From NCBI GenBank assembly GCA_965227255.1, contig CBDDFS010000003.1, positions 62,001 through 126,000 of the forward strand: DNA of 64,000 nucleotides. The letters run 5' to 3'. Below, in pieces: positions 1-9,387 of the stretch (the first letter of the stretch is position 1; each line of letters begins with the position of its first letter). Origin of the DNA: CBDDFS01 sp965227255. GTDB taxonomy: Bacteria > Bacteroidota > Bacteroidia > Flavobacteriales_E > Vicingaceae. The position numbers were made by a program, and so were the translations under genes. Below the pieces are notes generated by a model. That model saw only the letters and a program-made list of their open reading frames with translations, was not told where the DNA came from and searched no databases.

Positions 1-1
1 T

Positions 2-607
2 GTATATATTTCAGGGCACCCGCTAGATGACTATAGATTGGAGATAGAGAATTTCACCAATGCCAATCTGACCTTCCTGAATCAGGTCGACTATTTCAAA
101 GGAAGGGAGATGAAGTTTGCAGCCACAGTCACAGGATCCAGGCATGGAATGACAAAAAGAGGAAAACCATTTGGAGTGCTTACACTCGAGGATTACTCAG
201 AGAGTCAGGAGATTTTCCTATTTGGAGAAGACTATGTTAATTTCAAGAACTACATGGTCGTGGGCTGGCATTTGTATGTTCATGGCAAAGTGATGGAGCA
301 TAAATTCAAGGAAAATGAATGGGAATTCAAGATTGCCAAAATCGAGTTACTCAGTGACCTTAGAGACAAAATGGCACGAAGCATTACCTTAAATGTTCCA
401 GAAACCACTGTAAATGAAGATTTTGTGCAGAAAATTGGTGAGATCAGTGACAAACATAAAGGCAAGGTTCAGCTTGTGTTGAAGCTCCTCGATAAAAAGG
501 AGAAACAAGTGGTGGAACTGCGCTCCAGAAGCAAGAAAGTGAATATAACAGATGAATTCCTTGAGGAATTATCAGGACTTAAGGAAGTCAATTATACAAT
601 CAATTAA
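2..607 (+). CDS. dnaE: DNA polymerase III subunit alpha, C-terminal part
   Basis: Replicative polymerase catalytic subunit; only its last ~200 codons are here and the gene runs off the left edge. The frame is open from base 2 and begins with YISGHPLDDYR, the conserved run that ends the helix-hairpin-helix part of DnaE. An OB-fold follows (about residues 30-120 of the visible part, with GKPFGVLTLED), then a short C-terminal domain. In-frame TTG and ATG codons at 38 and later are internal, not starts. It ends 76 bp before trxA. Family assignment is firm; whether it is dnaE1 or another paralogue cannot be judged from this end. Confidence 0.93.
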   Translation, partial: VYISGHPLDDYRLEIENFTNANLTFLNQVDYFKGREMKFAATVTGSRHGMTKRGKPFGVLTLEDYSESQEIFLFGEDYVNFKNYMVVGWHLYVHGKVMEHKFKENEWEFKIAKIELLSDLRDKMARSITLNVPETTVNEDFVQKIGEISDKHKGKVQLVLKLLDKKEKQVVELRSRSKKVNITDEFLEELSGLKEVNYTIN

Positions 608-652
608 CAAAGGCTGTGGATATCTAAAATTCTATGGCACGCAATTTGATAC

Positions 653-660
653 TATTTTTG
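653..660 (+). promoter_or_regulatory. Candidate -7 element upstream of trxA
   Basis: TATTTTTG fits the Bacteroidota -7 consensus TAnnTTTG and lies 24 bp before the trxA start codon. No clear -33 element is visible at the expected distance, so this is a moderate call. Confidence 0.4.
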
Positions 661-683
661 TAGACAAATAATTTATTAGACAA

Positions 684-1001
684 ATGGCTATTGAACTGAC
701 AGACGCGAACTTCGAAGAAGTTGTATTAAAATCAGATAAACCTGTTTTGGTTGATTTCTGGGCAGAATGGTGCGGACCATGTAGAATGGTTGGTCCCATC
801 GTTGAAGAATTGCACGGTGACTATGAGGGAAAGGCAGTTGTAGGCAAAGTAGATGTGGATAACAATCCTGGTATTTCAATGCAGTTTGGTATCCGAAACA
901 TTCCTACCATCCTCTTCTTCAAGGACGGACAGGTTGCAGACAAGCAAGTTGGTGCTGTTCCTAAGAACACATTGGCAGCTAAGATTGACAATCTGCTCTA
1001 A
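684..1001 (+). CDS. trxA: Thioredoxin
   Basis: Small cytoplasmic dithiol reductase of 105 residues, the usual thioredoxin length. It carries the WCGPC active site (about residues 30-34), the preceding FWAEWCGPC context, and the cis-proline loop IRNIPT near residue 75. It starts at the ATG 24 bp after a TAnnTTTG-like element and ends just before a strong terminator, so it is probably monocistronic. Nothing is unusual; it would pass electrons from thioredoxin reductase to ribonucleotide reductase and other targets. Confidence 0.97.
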   Translation: MAIELTDANFEEVVLKSDKPVLVDFWAEWCGPCRMVGPIVEELHGDYEGKAVVGKVDVDNNPGISMQFGIRNIPTILFFKDGQVADKQVGAVPKNTLAAKIDNLL

Positions 1002-1027
1002 GAGCAAATAACTTTTCGATCATAAAG

Positions 1028-1057
1028 AACCCTCTTGCGATAGCTTGAGGGTTTTTT
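1028..1057 (+). terminator. Rho-independent terminator of trxA
   Basis: A perfect 7-bp stem, AACCCTC with GAGGGTT, encloses a 12-nt loop and runs into six T residues, 26 bp after the trxA stop codon. Confidence 0.9.
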
Positions 1058-1072
1058 GATGTTTATTAATTG

Positions 1073-1143
1073 GATGATGGGATGATGGGATGATGGGATG
1101 ATGGGATGATGGGATGATGGGATGATGGGATGATGGGATGATG
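1073..1143. repeat. 8-bp tandem repeat (GATGATGG)n
   Basis: Eight perfect consecutive copies of GATGATGG, followed by a degenerate ninth, lie between the trxA terminator and the 3' end of the convergent DUF58 gene. The array is noncoding. Such arrays commonly vary in copy number by strand slippage. Confidence 0.95.
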
Positions 1144-1202
1144 AGATGATAGTAGAATGACATCCGAATTCCAAATTCAGTCTTCGATTATCCGAATTCT
1201 TT

Positions 1203-2123
1203 TTACGGCATTTTTTGTCGCTTAACCAGATAGGGATACAGAATCTGATGAAAACCCTGCTTTACATTGGCAGGAACAAAATCGATGCCAAAGTGAAGAC
1301 ATTCCAGTTTGATATCCTCAAAATACTTCTTGGCCCTTTCCTTATAGGCCTCTTTTACCTCGGAAGGATTCAGTTTCATCTCCTCCCCGCTTTCGATATC
1401 TACAAATCGATAGGGTCTATTGTCGAAATCAAAATCGACCTCTGTATCTTTGTCATGCACATGAAATAGAATCACTTCATGTTTGTTGTGTTTCAGGTGT
1501 CTCAAGGCAGAGAATATCTCTTCCTTTTTCTCTTTATGGTCGATCATGTCAGAGAAAATTATCACCAGTGATCTCTTATGAACTCTCTCGGCGATATCGT
1601 GCAGACATGAGGCAACAAAAGATTGATTATTCTCGGATTTCTCCTGACTCAACAGATCTCCTAAGTCCTGTAGAATGACTTTTCGCTGAACCTGGCTCGA
1701 TTTGGCCTTGTAGAACTTATCTACCTTATCAGAAAAAAGACTCAATCCAATGGCATCTCTCTGCTTGCGCATCAATTCCATGATGGCCGCCGCGGCGTAA
1801 ATACTAAATCCAATCTTATTCAGATCGTCTTTTTTATTGGGATAATACATGGAAGAACTGTGGTCGATGACAAGCTGGCAACGTAAGTTCGTTTCTTCCT
1901 CATAATTTTTAATGAAGAGCTTTTCCGTCCTGGCAAATAGTTTCCAGTCGATATGTCGTGTCGATTCTCCGGTATTGTAAAGCCTGTGCTCGGCAAACTC
2001 AACGCTGAAACCATGAAAGGGACTTTTATGTAGACCGGTAATAAACCCTTCAACAACCTGTCTGGCAATCAGATCTAGATGGGAATACTGTTGTACATCG
2101 GGATGTAGGTAAAAATCCTGCAA
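1203..2123 (-). CDS. DUF58 domain protein
   Basis: Cytoplasmic protein of 306 residues of the DUF58 family, often encoded with MoxR AAA+ ATPases and thought to act as their von Willebrand-like partner. Visible hallmarks: the conserved block RHIDWKLFART (about residues 58-68), a following YEEET, and a MIDAS-like DHSSSM (about residues 87-92) opening a vWA-like fold that continues to the C-terminus (LVIIFSDMIDHK). No MoxR gene is in the window on this side; it may lie beyond the dnaE region or elsewhere. The gene converges on trxA across the tandem repeat. Confidence 0.88.
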   Translation of the reverse strand: MQDFYLHPDVQQYSHLDLIARQVVEGFITGLHKSPFHGFSVEFAEHRLYNTGESTRHIDWKLFARTEKLFIKNYEEETNLRCQLVIDHSSSMYYPNKKDDLNKIGFSIYAAAAIMELMRKQRDAIGLSLFSDKVDKFYKAKSSQVQRKVILQDLGDLLSQEKSENNQSFVASCLHDIAERVHKRSLVIIFSDMIDHKEKKEEIFSALRHLKHNKHEVILFHVHDKDTEVDFDFDNRPYRFVDIESGEEMKLNPSEVKEAYKERAKKYFEDIKLECLHFGIDFVPANVKQGFHQILYPYLVKRQKMP

Positions 2124-2260
2124 AACAGTTCGTATGTTAATTTTAAAATATGAATTGTAAATTATAAATATCGGGTAGTAAAGGTAAGGCCAAACCTCTA
2201 ATGAGACTAAATACTCAACCCCATTTATAACTTATAATCTAAAATATATAATCCGAAGAA

Positions 2261-3013
2261 TTATTCCTGTGGATCGAAGATGCTATTGAGTAAGGCGGCA
2301 AGTCGAATGCCTGACATAGAAAGACGATCATTTACCAGAACTATGTTCTGCTCGTAGTACTCATTAGTCAAAACTTTACCATCGAAGTCATAGGCCTGAT
2401 CAAGCATTTCCTGAGATTCTTTTACCCAAACAGAAAAGTCTGTAGTAGCCCACATTTCCTTCTCTTCACTTGTAATTTTTCCCTGTAGTTCAGTTACGTA
2501 AGAATCTACCTCACTATTGTAACGAAGAATCATATCCGTATCCCATACTTTGTGCAGATTGGTTTTTTCTTCTTCACCTTCCCAACCTATTTTCGGCTTG
2601 TGTCCGCCCGCATCCTTTTTGTAACCACAATGCAGAGGAACATGAATATCACCTGCGATGTGAATAATAGACCTCAGAGCCTTGAGTTTTGCTTCCTGGC
2701 TTGCTTGAGGATTCTGCAAATTCTCAACGAATTGTGGTAATACGATCAATGCATTCTCGTCCAGGGTAGCATCCACGTATGAGTAATGCCAATGATCCTG
2801 ATTCTTGTGTTTGCTTTCATTGATCTCCGAATCGAGCCATAGACCGGCCTCCCCTATACTTTCATCACCAAGTATGGCCTTCACGGCATCCCTGGTCTTT
2901 GGTGTGAGATACTGGTCAGCTAATTTACCTGTGATCAGGTGCCCGTTCTTTCCCCATCCGTAGCTGAATTGCACACTTGCTACGGCCAATACAATCAATA
3001 AAGTCTTTTTCAT
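2261..3013 (-). CDS. Secreted S1/P1-type nuclease
   Basis: Exported zinc-dependent nuclease of 250 residues. A signal peptide of about 18 residues ends near FSYG, so the mature protein starts with WGKNGH; this N-terminal Trp is a zinc ligand in the S1/P1 family. Other hallmarks are HWHYSYVD (about residue 76), the HIAGDIHVPLHCG metal-binding segment (about residues 118-130) and NLHKVWDTDM (about residue 153). The family cleaves single-stranded nucleic acids and 3'-nucleotides, here probably for nutrient scavenging in the periplasm or outside the cell. It is transcribed alone and diverges from the exosortase cassette. Confidence 0.92.
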   Translation of the reverse strand: MKKTLLIVLAVASVQFSYGWGKNGHLITGKLADQYLTPKTRDAVKAILGDESIGEAGLWLDSEINESKHKNQDHWHYSYVDATLDENALIVLPQFVENLQNPQASQEAKLKALRSIIHIAGDIHVPLHCGYKKDAGGHKPKIGWEGEEEKTNLHKVWDTDMILRYNSEVDSYVTELQGKITSEEKEMWATTDFSVWVKESQEMLDQAYDFDGKVLTNEYYEQNIVLVNDRLSMSGIRLAALLNSIFDPQE

Positions 3014-3173
3014 GCCAAAATTTTGATGTGTCTAAAGGTAGAAAAAATGTAAAAGCAGTCAAGAGTATATGTTCTCAAGTGGTTACCGGTATGCTCGTCC
3101 CCTTCCACTCTAAGAAAGATTCATTTAACACTTTTTATGACTCTCGGATTATGATTTCTAATTGTTTTTTATT

Positions 3174-3199
3174 TTACTTTGTATTTCAAAGTACTTTTA
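3174..3199 (+). promoter_or_regulatory. Promoter/operator-like region of the exosortase cassette
   Basis: An inverted repeat ACTTTG-N5-CAAAGT (3176-3192) overlaps a near-consensus -7 element, TACTTTTA (3192-3199), 18 bp before the first start codon of the cassette. The arrangement suggests an operator on the promoter; this is inferred from sequence only. Confidence 0.4.
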
Positions 3200-3216
3200 T
3201 TTTTAAATTAAAAGCC

Positions 3217-3696
3217 ATGAAAAAAATCAGAACCGCCCTTATAATTTTCGCCACAGGACTCTTCATATCAGGACTCACCGCTTTTCCTCTGGAAAGAGAA
3301 CTTCTTATTTTAAGTCATCAAATTCCGCAGGATTCTTTTTTTGGGGAATGGATATGGAAGGTCAGAGATGCGCTGGTCTTTGTAGAGATGCACTTCCCTT
3401 TTCTCTCCTATGGAACCGACTGGCTTGCATTCGCTCACATATTATTCGCTATTCTCTTCTTCGGCATATTAAAGGATCCAATTAAGAATAAATGGGTCGT
3501 GGAGTTTGGAATTATCGCCTGTGTCCTTATCTTGCCTCTTGCTCTTATTGCCGGCGATATTCGAGGGATTCCGATGTTCTGGAGATTGATCGACTGCAGT
3601 TTTGGTATTCTGGGAGTCATTCCTTTGATATATGCACTTAGACAGATCAATCTGATTCAATCAAGTAAAAACCTCAACCATCTTAAAACAAACTGA
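3217..3696 (+). CDS. Exosortase-N cassette membrane protein
   Basis: Small integral membrane protein of 159 residues with about four predicted transmembrane segments (near residues 5-22, 70-90, 100-120 and 125-142). It is the first gene of a tightly packed cassette: the next gene starts one base after its stop, and the third encodes an exosortase. I recognise no enzymatic motif. By position it is probably an accessory protein of the sorting system. The ATG at 3217 is chosen because it follows the promoter-like region and begins the first hydrophobic segment; upstream in-frame codons would add an implausible leader. Confidence 0.75.
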   Translation: MKKIRTALIIFATGLFISGLTAFPLERELLILSHQIPQDSFFGEWIWKVRDALVFVEMHFPFLSYGTDWLAFAHILFAILFFGILKDPIKNKWVVEFGIIACVLILPLALIAGDIRGIPMFWRLIDCSFGILGVIPLIYALRQINLIQSSKNLNHLKTN

Positions 3697-3697
3697 A

Positions 3698-6223
3698 ATG
3701 GACAATAACAACAAAAACGCAAAAACATTAAACATCATCGGCGTTGCAGCCAGCATATTGAGTTTCGCACTATATCTGATACTTAGAAATAAAACCGAAA
3801 TAAGAAGAGGTGACTTTTTTGATGAAGGAGGAGTCTTTCTGATCAATTATATGATCACCATCATATACTCCATCACCGTTATAAGCAACAATACCATCAA
3901 GAACAGATTCTGGCAATTATCCATGATCGACAGACGACAGATCATGTATATGGTCACGCTTTTCTCAATCTCTGCCTTCACCTTGAATCTTTCTATCCCA
4001 ATTTTCAATCGATTTACAGCATGGCTGGATACTTATCTTCTCATCATGTTCCTTCCTCTGTTCATCCTGGGACATTCAAAAACACCTCAATTCCTGAAAT
4101 ACATTGCATATTTCCTCATGGGACTAGGAACGGTGATGTCACTTTATTTTGCCATTTACCTCCTGCCCATGTTTGTTGTCATGATCATAGGCGCCATATT
4201 TTTCGGTCTCGGTTTGCACTTGATTGCCCCTCACCTACTATTACTGACTTATATCGTGCAATTCAGAAAAGAAAAATCGGGCAGGACGGGTCTGGTTTTA
4301 TACCTCTCCGGTATAATTCTTCCACTTATAGTCTTCTCCTTTTACATGAATAAATGGCATGATGCCAAAATGAATTTGCACAAGGCCAGTGCCAGCATCA
4401 TTACTCAAGCAAATTCCACTCTTCCCACCTGGGTCATTCTCAGTCAGAATTTGAGCTCTGATCCTTTTTCTGAAAAGATCATCATGGGAGAACTTCGATA
4501 CGACACACCACAAAGACATTGGGATTCTTTCGGATTTCCTTCGAATTCATTCAGTGAAATCAAGGAACATGACCCCATGGTCTTTATGTCAATGGCCTTT
4601 CTTGGTGACTTACCTATAGATAGAAACGACAGGATTAAGGTTTTGGAATCAAAATTCGACTCACGTCATCTGTCTTATCGTAAATTCTGGACGGGTCGAG
4701 ACCTGAGCACAACAGAAGTGCTTACCAACCTTGATGTATTTCCTGATTACAGAATGGCCTACCTCGAAAAATACATTACCATTCAGAATCACAATTCCTG
4801 GGCCCAAAATCAACAGGAAGCACTGTATACATTTTATCTTCCGGAAGGATCAGTTGCAACTTCCTTGTCGCTATGGATCAACGGAAGAGAGGAAAAATCA
4901 AGATTAACGACCAGGCAAAAAGCGGATAGCGCTTATAGTGAAATCGTTGGTAGACAGAGACGTGATCCTGCTTTATTACACTGGCAGGAAGGTAATCGAA
5001 TCACTGTCACTGTGTTTCCATGCACTCCAGCTGAAAACAGAAGATTCAGAGTCGGATTCACCATGCCTCTTGAAAAACGAGGTGATGAATTAATTCTCAA
5101 GAATGTGAATTTCAAAGGACCCTGGAATAATTCTTCCCTCGAAACCACGGCTATTAGGATTCACAGTCAAAATGGAGCAAAATTCCTTGATCTCCCTTCC
5201 GTTTTTGAACAAACAGGAACCAATGAATATCAGTATACCGGCAGTTACCGGTCGTATTGGGAATTGCGCATATCTGACGAGGGGCTGTCAAAAAATCAGT
5301 TCTCCTTCAATGGCAAGAGTTTTAGTGTAAAAGACCACGAACCTGAAAATGAGATATTCAAAGCTGAGAAGATTTACCTTGATATCAATAAGAGTTGGTC
5401 AAAAGGGGATATAGAAGATGTATTGGAAATTATTGGCGACAGGCCATTTTACGTCGTTGATGTTGAACCCGCTAAGGTTACAGAAGAAAATAGAGAATAC
5501 TTAATCGAACAAGGACTCGATAAAGAGTTTAGTCTCTTTCCAATTCATCTTATCGATGATCCGCGAAAAAGCCTGATCATTTCAAAGTCTTCTCACTTAA
5601 GTCCAAACCTCAGAGATCTAAAAGAATCTGTTTTTGGAGATAGTTTGAAATCGTATCTGGAAGGAATGCCTGAATCCATTCCATTTTATAACATAGACAA
5701 CCAGGTTTCTCCTTATATAGCCTCTCTGAGAGAATTTGGCATATTTCACTTCTCTTCAGGATCAATAGACGAATTGAGGGATCTGATTTCCAAGAATGAA
5801 TTCCCCGAATTCAGTCGAGATACCAATCGAATTGTAATACATGAGTCCGATATGGAGATCATCATGAATAAGGGTGAGGTTAAATCCAAGGCCCCCGATC
5901 ATGTGATGCGGCTCTTTGCCTACAATCAGATCAATCATCTGATGGGTGCTCATTACTTTGAATCGGATGAATACGTTACCGGTGAGTTGATTGATCTGGC
6001 GAATGAAGCCTTTGTGGTCTCTCCGATCTCAAGTCTGGTCGTACTAGAAACACTTCAGGATTATGAAAGATTTGGAATCGAAGAAAATGAGAACAGCCTT
6101 CAGAATGCAGCCTCTGGCTCTTCCGGAGCTGTCCCTGAACCCCATGAATGGGCGCTGATCATATTGATAGGGCTAACACTCCTATATCTGACCTACAAAA
6201 GAAGAATGAACACATTGAATTGA
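3698..6223 (+). CDS. VIT-domain protein with C-terminal exosortase sorting signal
   Basis: Membrane-anchored protein of 841 residues. The N-terminal third holds about seven hydrophobic segments (residues ~10-220). A VIT-like domain follows (about residues 365-480), with QQEALYTFYLPEGS and the characteristic GREEKSRLTTRQKADSAY segment. The last ~30 residues form a sorting tail: a Pro-Glu-Pro motif (AVPEPHEW), a hydrophobic helix and the basic end YKRR. This matches the known family of XrtN-system VIT proteins, proposed substrates of the adjacent exosortase. The exosortase would cut near the PEP motif; that is inferred from the family. Confidence 0.85.
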   Translation: MDNNNKNAKTLNIIGVAASILSFALYLILRNKTEIRRGDFFDEGGVFLINYMITIIYSITVISNNTIKNRFWQLSMIDRRQIMYMVTLFSISAFTLNLSIPIFNRFTAWLDTYLLIMFLPLFILGHSKTPQFLKYIAYFLMGLGTVMSLYFAIYLLPMFVVMIIGAIFFGLGLHLIAPHLLLLTYIVQFRKEKSGRTGLVLYLSGIILPLIVFSFYMNKWHDAKMNLHKASASIITQANSTLPTWVILSQNLSSDPFSEKIIMGELRYDTPQRHWDSFGFPSNSFSEIKEHDPMVFMSMAFLGDLPIDRNDRIKVLESKFDSRHLSYRKFWTGRDLSTTEVLTNLDVFPDYRMAYLEKYITIQNHNSWAQNQQEALYTFYLPEGSVATSLSLWINGREEKSRLTTRQKADSAYSEIVGRQRRDPALLHWQEGNRITVTVFPCTPAENRRFRVGFTMPLEKRGDELILKNVNFKGPWNNSSLETTAIRIHSQNGAKFLDLPSVFEQTGTNEYQYTGSYRSYWELRISDEGLSKNQFSFNGKSFSVKDHEPENEIFKAEKIYLDINKSWSKGDIEDVLEIIGDRPFYVVDVEPAKVTEENREYLIEQGLDKEFSLFPIHLIDDPRKSLIISKSSHLSPNLRDLKESVFGDSLKSYLEGMPESIPFYNIDNQVSPYIASLREFGIFHFSSGSIDELRDLISKNEFPEFSRDTNRIVIHESDMEIIMNKGEVKSKAPDHVMRLFAYNQINHLMGAHYFESDEYVTGELIDLANEAFVVSPISSLVVLETLQDYERFGIEENENSLQNAASGSSGAVPEPHEWALIILIGLTLLYLTYKRRMNTLN

Positions 6224-6228
6224 GATCA

Positions 6229-7641
6229 ATGATGAAAATGAACCTTTCAAAAAGGCAATTGATAACGACAGGTTTCCTGCTGCTGGCCACACTGGTTAGC
6301 ATGCAGAACCTGTATTTTTATTTGAAATTCGATTTTCAATTCTTCATTATTGCTCTTTCCTGCCCCTTCGTTCTCTATGTAAAGGAGAGGAACGTATTTT
6401 CCCTCAGGTATGCCTTTCTCTCGCTCCTCTGCCTGGCGGTATATCCCATGATAAAGGTGCAGTCGCTTTTTTTCCTTGGATACATGTTCTTCCTTTTATT
6501 CATTATTGAGAGCAACCTGGGAAAGGTGAATAATCTTCCTTTTTACCTGATCATTCTCTTATCCCCTTTTTCGGGCTTTGTATTTCAGCAACTGGGATTT
6601 CCCATACGACTTGAATTGACCTCTATTTCGGCTTCCATACTTCAGAGTATGAGCATGGATGCAAGTGCAGTTGGAAATATCCTTTACCTGAATGATCAAG
6701 CCTTCTCGGTAGATCCGGAATGCATGGGACTTAAGATGGTGAGCACATCGTTTATCATTACGCTTCTGTTCCTGGCTCATTTTGAACGCAGATCAAAAAC
6801 ATCCTTGTCATTTTCTGTGATCATGTTGGTTTTTGCCTGGACCTCCATCCTCGTAATTCTCAGCAATCTGAGTCGAATCCTCTTGCTTGTTCTCTTCTCA
6901 TCAGACCCGGGCTCTTTATCACATGAATTGATCGGAATCATATGTTTGATCTCATACCTAATTCTTCCTAACTACTATATGATTCGGTTGATTTTCAGGA
7001 AATATGGCAAAACTAAAACTGTTGTGATTCCTTCACCAAAGAGCTTTTCTAAAAAATATGCCTGGCTGATTTTGCCCGGACTAATGGTTCTGCTTTATCT
7101 CAATCAGAATCGTGTTGAATATAGGAATATCGAAAAGGACCCCATGGCTGAACAGATTGAACTAGATGGTTTTCAAAAAGACACGGTAAAAGGAAATGTT
7201 ATGCAGTTCGTCAATGATACAAGCATGATTTACATAAAACCATCAAGTAAATTCTACGGAGCTGATCACACACCCTTGATATGCTGGAAAGGCAGTGGTT
7301 ATAAATTCGATCACGAAAAAATAGATGTTGTAAATGGCAAGGAAGTCTATATGGCCCATTTAAAGTCGGAGGAAAATGACACACTTTATACCGCATGGTG
7401 GTACGACAACGGTCCAACGAAAACCATACGTCAACTCGACTGGAGATGGAGAATGATAAAAGGCGAGAATGATTTCCGCCTGGTCAATGTCACCTGCACT
7501 ACTCAGTCGATATTGAATCAGGAGGTGGAGAAACTATTAGAGATGAACCTGTTTGAAGAAATACAAGATGTACAAATTGATATAACGGGCAATATAAGAT
7601 CTGAAAAGGGCAATATCATTTCAATTGGTCTTCAGCCTTGA
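6229..7641 (+). CDS. xrtN: Exosortase, XrtN type
   Basis: Polytopic inner-membrane cysteine transpeptidase of 470 residues that processes PEP-CTERM-type tails. The three exosortase catalytic elements are visible in order: Cys in DPECMGLKM (about residue 164), Arg in SNLSRILLLVLF (about residue 215) and His in LSHELIG (about residue 228). About ten hydrophobic segments precede a soluble C-terminal domain (about residues 295-470) typical of exosortases that carry an EpsI-like extension. The ATG at 6229 lies 5 bp after the VIT gene stop. The 3' end overlaps the convergent next gene by 10 bp. The XrtN subtype rests on the VIT-protein partner. Confidence 0.85.
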   Translation: MMKMNLSKRQLITTGFLLLATLVSMQNLYFYLKFDFQFFIIALSCPFVLYVKERNVFSLRYAFLSLLCLAVYPMIKVQSLFFLGYMFFLLFIIESNLGKVNNLPFYLIILLSPFSGFVFQQLGFPIRLELTSISASILQSMSMDASAVGNILYLNDQAFSVDPECMGLKMVSTSFIITLLFLAHFERRSKTSLSFSVIMLVFAWTSILVILSNLSRILLLVLFSSDPGSLSHELIGIICLISYLILPNYYMIRLIFRKYGKTKTVVIPSPKSFSKKYAWLILPGLMVLLYLNQNRVEYRNIEKDPMAEQIELDGFQKDTVKGNVMQFVNDTSMIYIKPSSKFYGADHTPLICWKGSGYKFDHEKIDVVNGKEVYMAHLKSEENDTLYTAWWYDNGPTKTIRQLDWRWRMIKGENDFRLVNVTCTTQSILNQEVEKLLEMNLFEEIQDVQIDITGNIRSEKGNIISIGLQP

Positions 7642-8255
7642 TTAAAACGCCTTTGAAGTTTCTTCTCGAACCTGTACAGATTTCTACTTTGCATTAATTT
7701 CTCACTTTTTGGAGGGGAAGTTCTTTTTGCCAACCAATTAGAGTAGGCGTCCTCAGACAGAATTCTCGCGTAGATTTTGTGTCTTAGCTTGACTTTATTG
7801 CCTCTGTTTTTCGTGATGTTACCTCTCACTTTGTCTCCATCAATAAAAAGAAAACTCTCTGAACACAGACCCATGACCAGCAATCGGTTGAAATAAGACG
7901 AGTCCACTCTGTATTCAAATGCATTCCATTCATTCAGCAAGGAGCCTGTCAATATATATTCTCTCCCTTCGTCTCTATATGGAACACTTTTAAAACATTC
8001 AAAACCCTTGTCGTTGAGCAGATAGAGAGTATCCTCGTTGAATTCACCCTTTAATACCGTGCTAACCCTAAACAAGGTAACGGTGTATGCATAGCGCGAA
8101 GTATCAAGGGCTTTTATACCAATAACCTCAGCACGGACAACCAATTCGCCTATTGAATTCATGAATTTATCGGGTCCAATACATGAGCAGGATAAGGCTC
8201 TCAGAGAAGCTAAGAAGACAAATGCAGCGAAGAAAATGTATTTAATGCTTTTCAT
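7632..8255 (-). CDS. Secreted cysteine-containing protein, NTR/TIMP-like N-terminus
   Basis: Exported protein of 207 residues with a signal peptide ending near residue 22, followed at once by CSCIGP. A mature Cys-x-Cys start followed by a beta-rich segment (VVRAEVIGI, then VTVLKGEF-like strands) resembles netrin/TIMP-like domains, but I do not claim inhibition of any protease. The C-terminal 50 residues are strongly basic. It overlaps the upstream gene by 4 bp (ATGA), so the two are cotranscribed and translationally coupled. Confidence 0.7.
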   Translation of the reverse strand: MKSIKYIFFAAFVFLASLRALSCSCIGPDKFMNSIGELVVRAEVIGIKALDTSRYAYTVTLFRVSTVLKGEFNEDTLYLLNDKGFECFKSVPYRDEGREYILTGSLLNEWNAFEYRVDSSYFNRLLVMGLCSESFLFIDGDKVRGNITKNRGNKVKLRHKIYARILSEDAYSNWLAKRTSPPKSEKLMQSRNLYRFEKKLQRRFNQG

Positions 8256-9214
8256 TTTAACTCTTCCAATCTATAGCTAAAAGGCAATATGGTAAAGCAA
8301 GAGAAATTCTTGCCATAATTATTTCTGGCCGGCTGCCAGTTGGGCATTTTATACGTTTTCTTGACTGCCAGACTATCGAGCACTGGATGAACTCCTCTGA
8401 GAACCGACACATCCTCAACACGACCTGAATCAGTGATAGTAAATCGCACGATAACTTTTCCTTCTATGCCATGTTCAGTCAGCGGGTTTTCGTTATTCAC
8501 CAGATATTCTCTCATTTCTTCATCAGTGAAAGGCGGTTCAGGCTCAAAACCGGTCAAGGCGCATGCCTGAATTTCTCCATCTTCCTCAGGCCTTTCAGAT
8601 TCAAACTCAATTTCTACCGGCTCCTCTACATCTCCGTCGATGCAGCATCTGCCCTTTTCCTCAAAGGCACTTACCATGATGTTTTTCTCTGCCAATTGCT
8701 TGAGTCTGATTGAATCCAGTCTGGGAATGTATTCGTATTTGTCTTCGTCCCACGCATAAGCTCTTTCGAATTCCCTGATAGTCGCATTCATAGTTTCCCT
8801 TTCTTTACCCTGAGGTGGAACAAAGCTCAGACCGCAGAAGCTGTCATCTACACTGAGATTACCAAAATGATAGACCGACTTTATTGATTGTGTACTTCCA
8901 AAATTCAGCCTCCACCCTTTTTCCTTTTTGATCAGGTAGAAACGACTTCGTTTATAATACATGTAATCGACTTCAAACCCGCATCCGTCATGTTCTCTTG
9001 GTAAATTGATCTGATCTCCCTTTTTCAATCCATAACCCTTGTCAATGATGGCTTTATTCACAATAATGTAAAACTGGTCTTTATCCTGGCTTTTCACAGT
9101 TGCATCCAAAACCAGATCTGCACTGAATAAATTGCGCAGTTCGGGTATGTACTCTTCGTCAGCGAAGACTTGTCCGAACAGCATTGCAAAAGAAATCAGC
9201 AGAGTAATTCTCAC
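8252..9214 (-). CDS. Secreted protein with TonB C-terminal domain
   Basis: Exported protein of 320 residues with a signal peptide of about 18 residues. Residues ~20-130 form a cysteine-containing domain resembling that of the downstream neighbour (ADLVLDATVKSQ compares with its VVRAEVIGI). Residues ~230-315 form a TonB C-terminal domain: GIEGKVIVRFTITDSG, then VLRGVHPVLDSLAV and MPNWQPARNNYGK. Unlike true TonB it lacks an N-terminal anchor helix and Pro-rich linker, so it is more likely one of the many Bacteroidota periplasmic proteins that reuse this domain than an energy transducer. Confidence 0.75.
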   Translation of the reverse strand: MRITLLISFAMLFGQVFADEEYIPELRNLFSADLVLDATVKSQDKDQFYIIVNKAIIDKGYGLKKGDQINLPREHDGCGFEVDYMYYKRSRFYLIKKEKGWRLNFGSTQSIKSVYHFGNLSVDDSFCGLSFVPPQGKERETMNATIREFERAYAWDEDKYEYIPRLDSIRLKQLAEKNIMVSAFEEKGRCCIDGDVEEPVEIEFESERPEEDGEIQACALTGFEPEPPFTDEEMREYLVNNENPLTEHGIEGKVIVRFTITDSGRVEDVSVLRGVHPVLDSLAVKKTYKMPNWQPARNNYGKNFSCFTILPFSYRLEELK

Positions 9215-9387
9215 AGTGCAAGATTAAGTTTTTTCATTCTCCACATTGACTATAAATGATGAACGGTAAAATAGTCACGAAATTTCCCATTCCAAGATCT
9301 CACATCAATATATCCTCTCAGATCATAGATCATGAATCATAGTTCATAGATCATAGATCTTTTGGTATTTTGGCCAAAAAATAAAGC

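Noticed and set aside
9304..9362. Short repeats of ATAGATCAT type considered as a CRISPR or operator array
   Set aside because: Units are degenerate, without spacers of constant length; looks like simple AT-rich repetition ahead of the FKBP gene.
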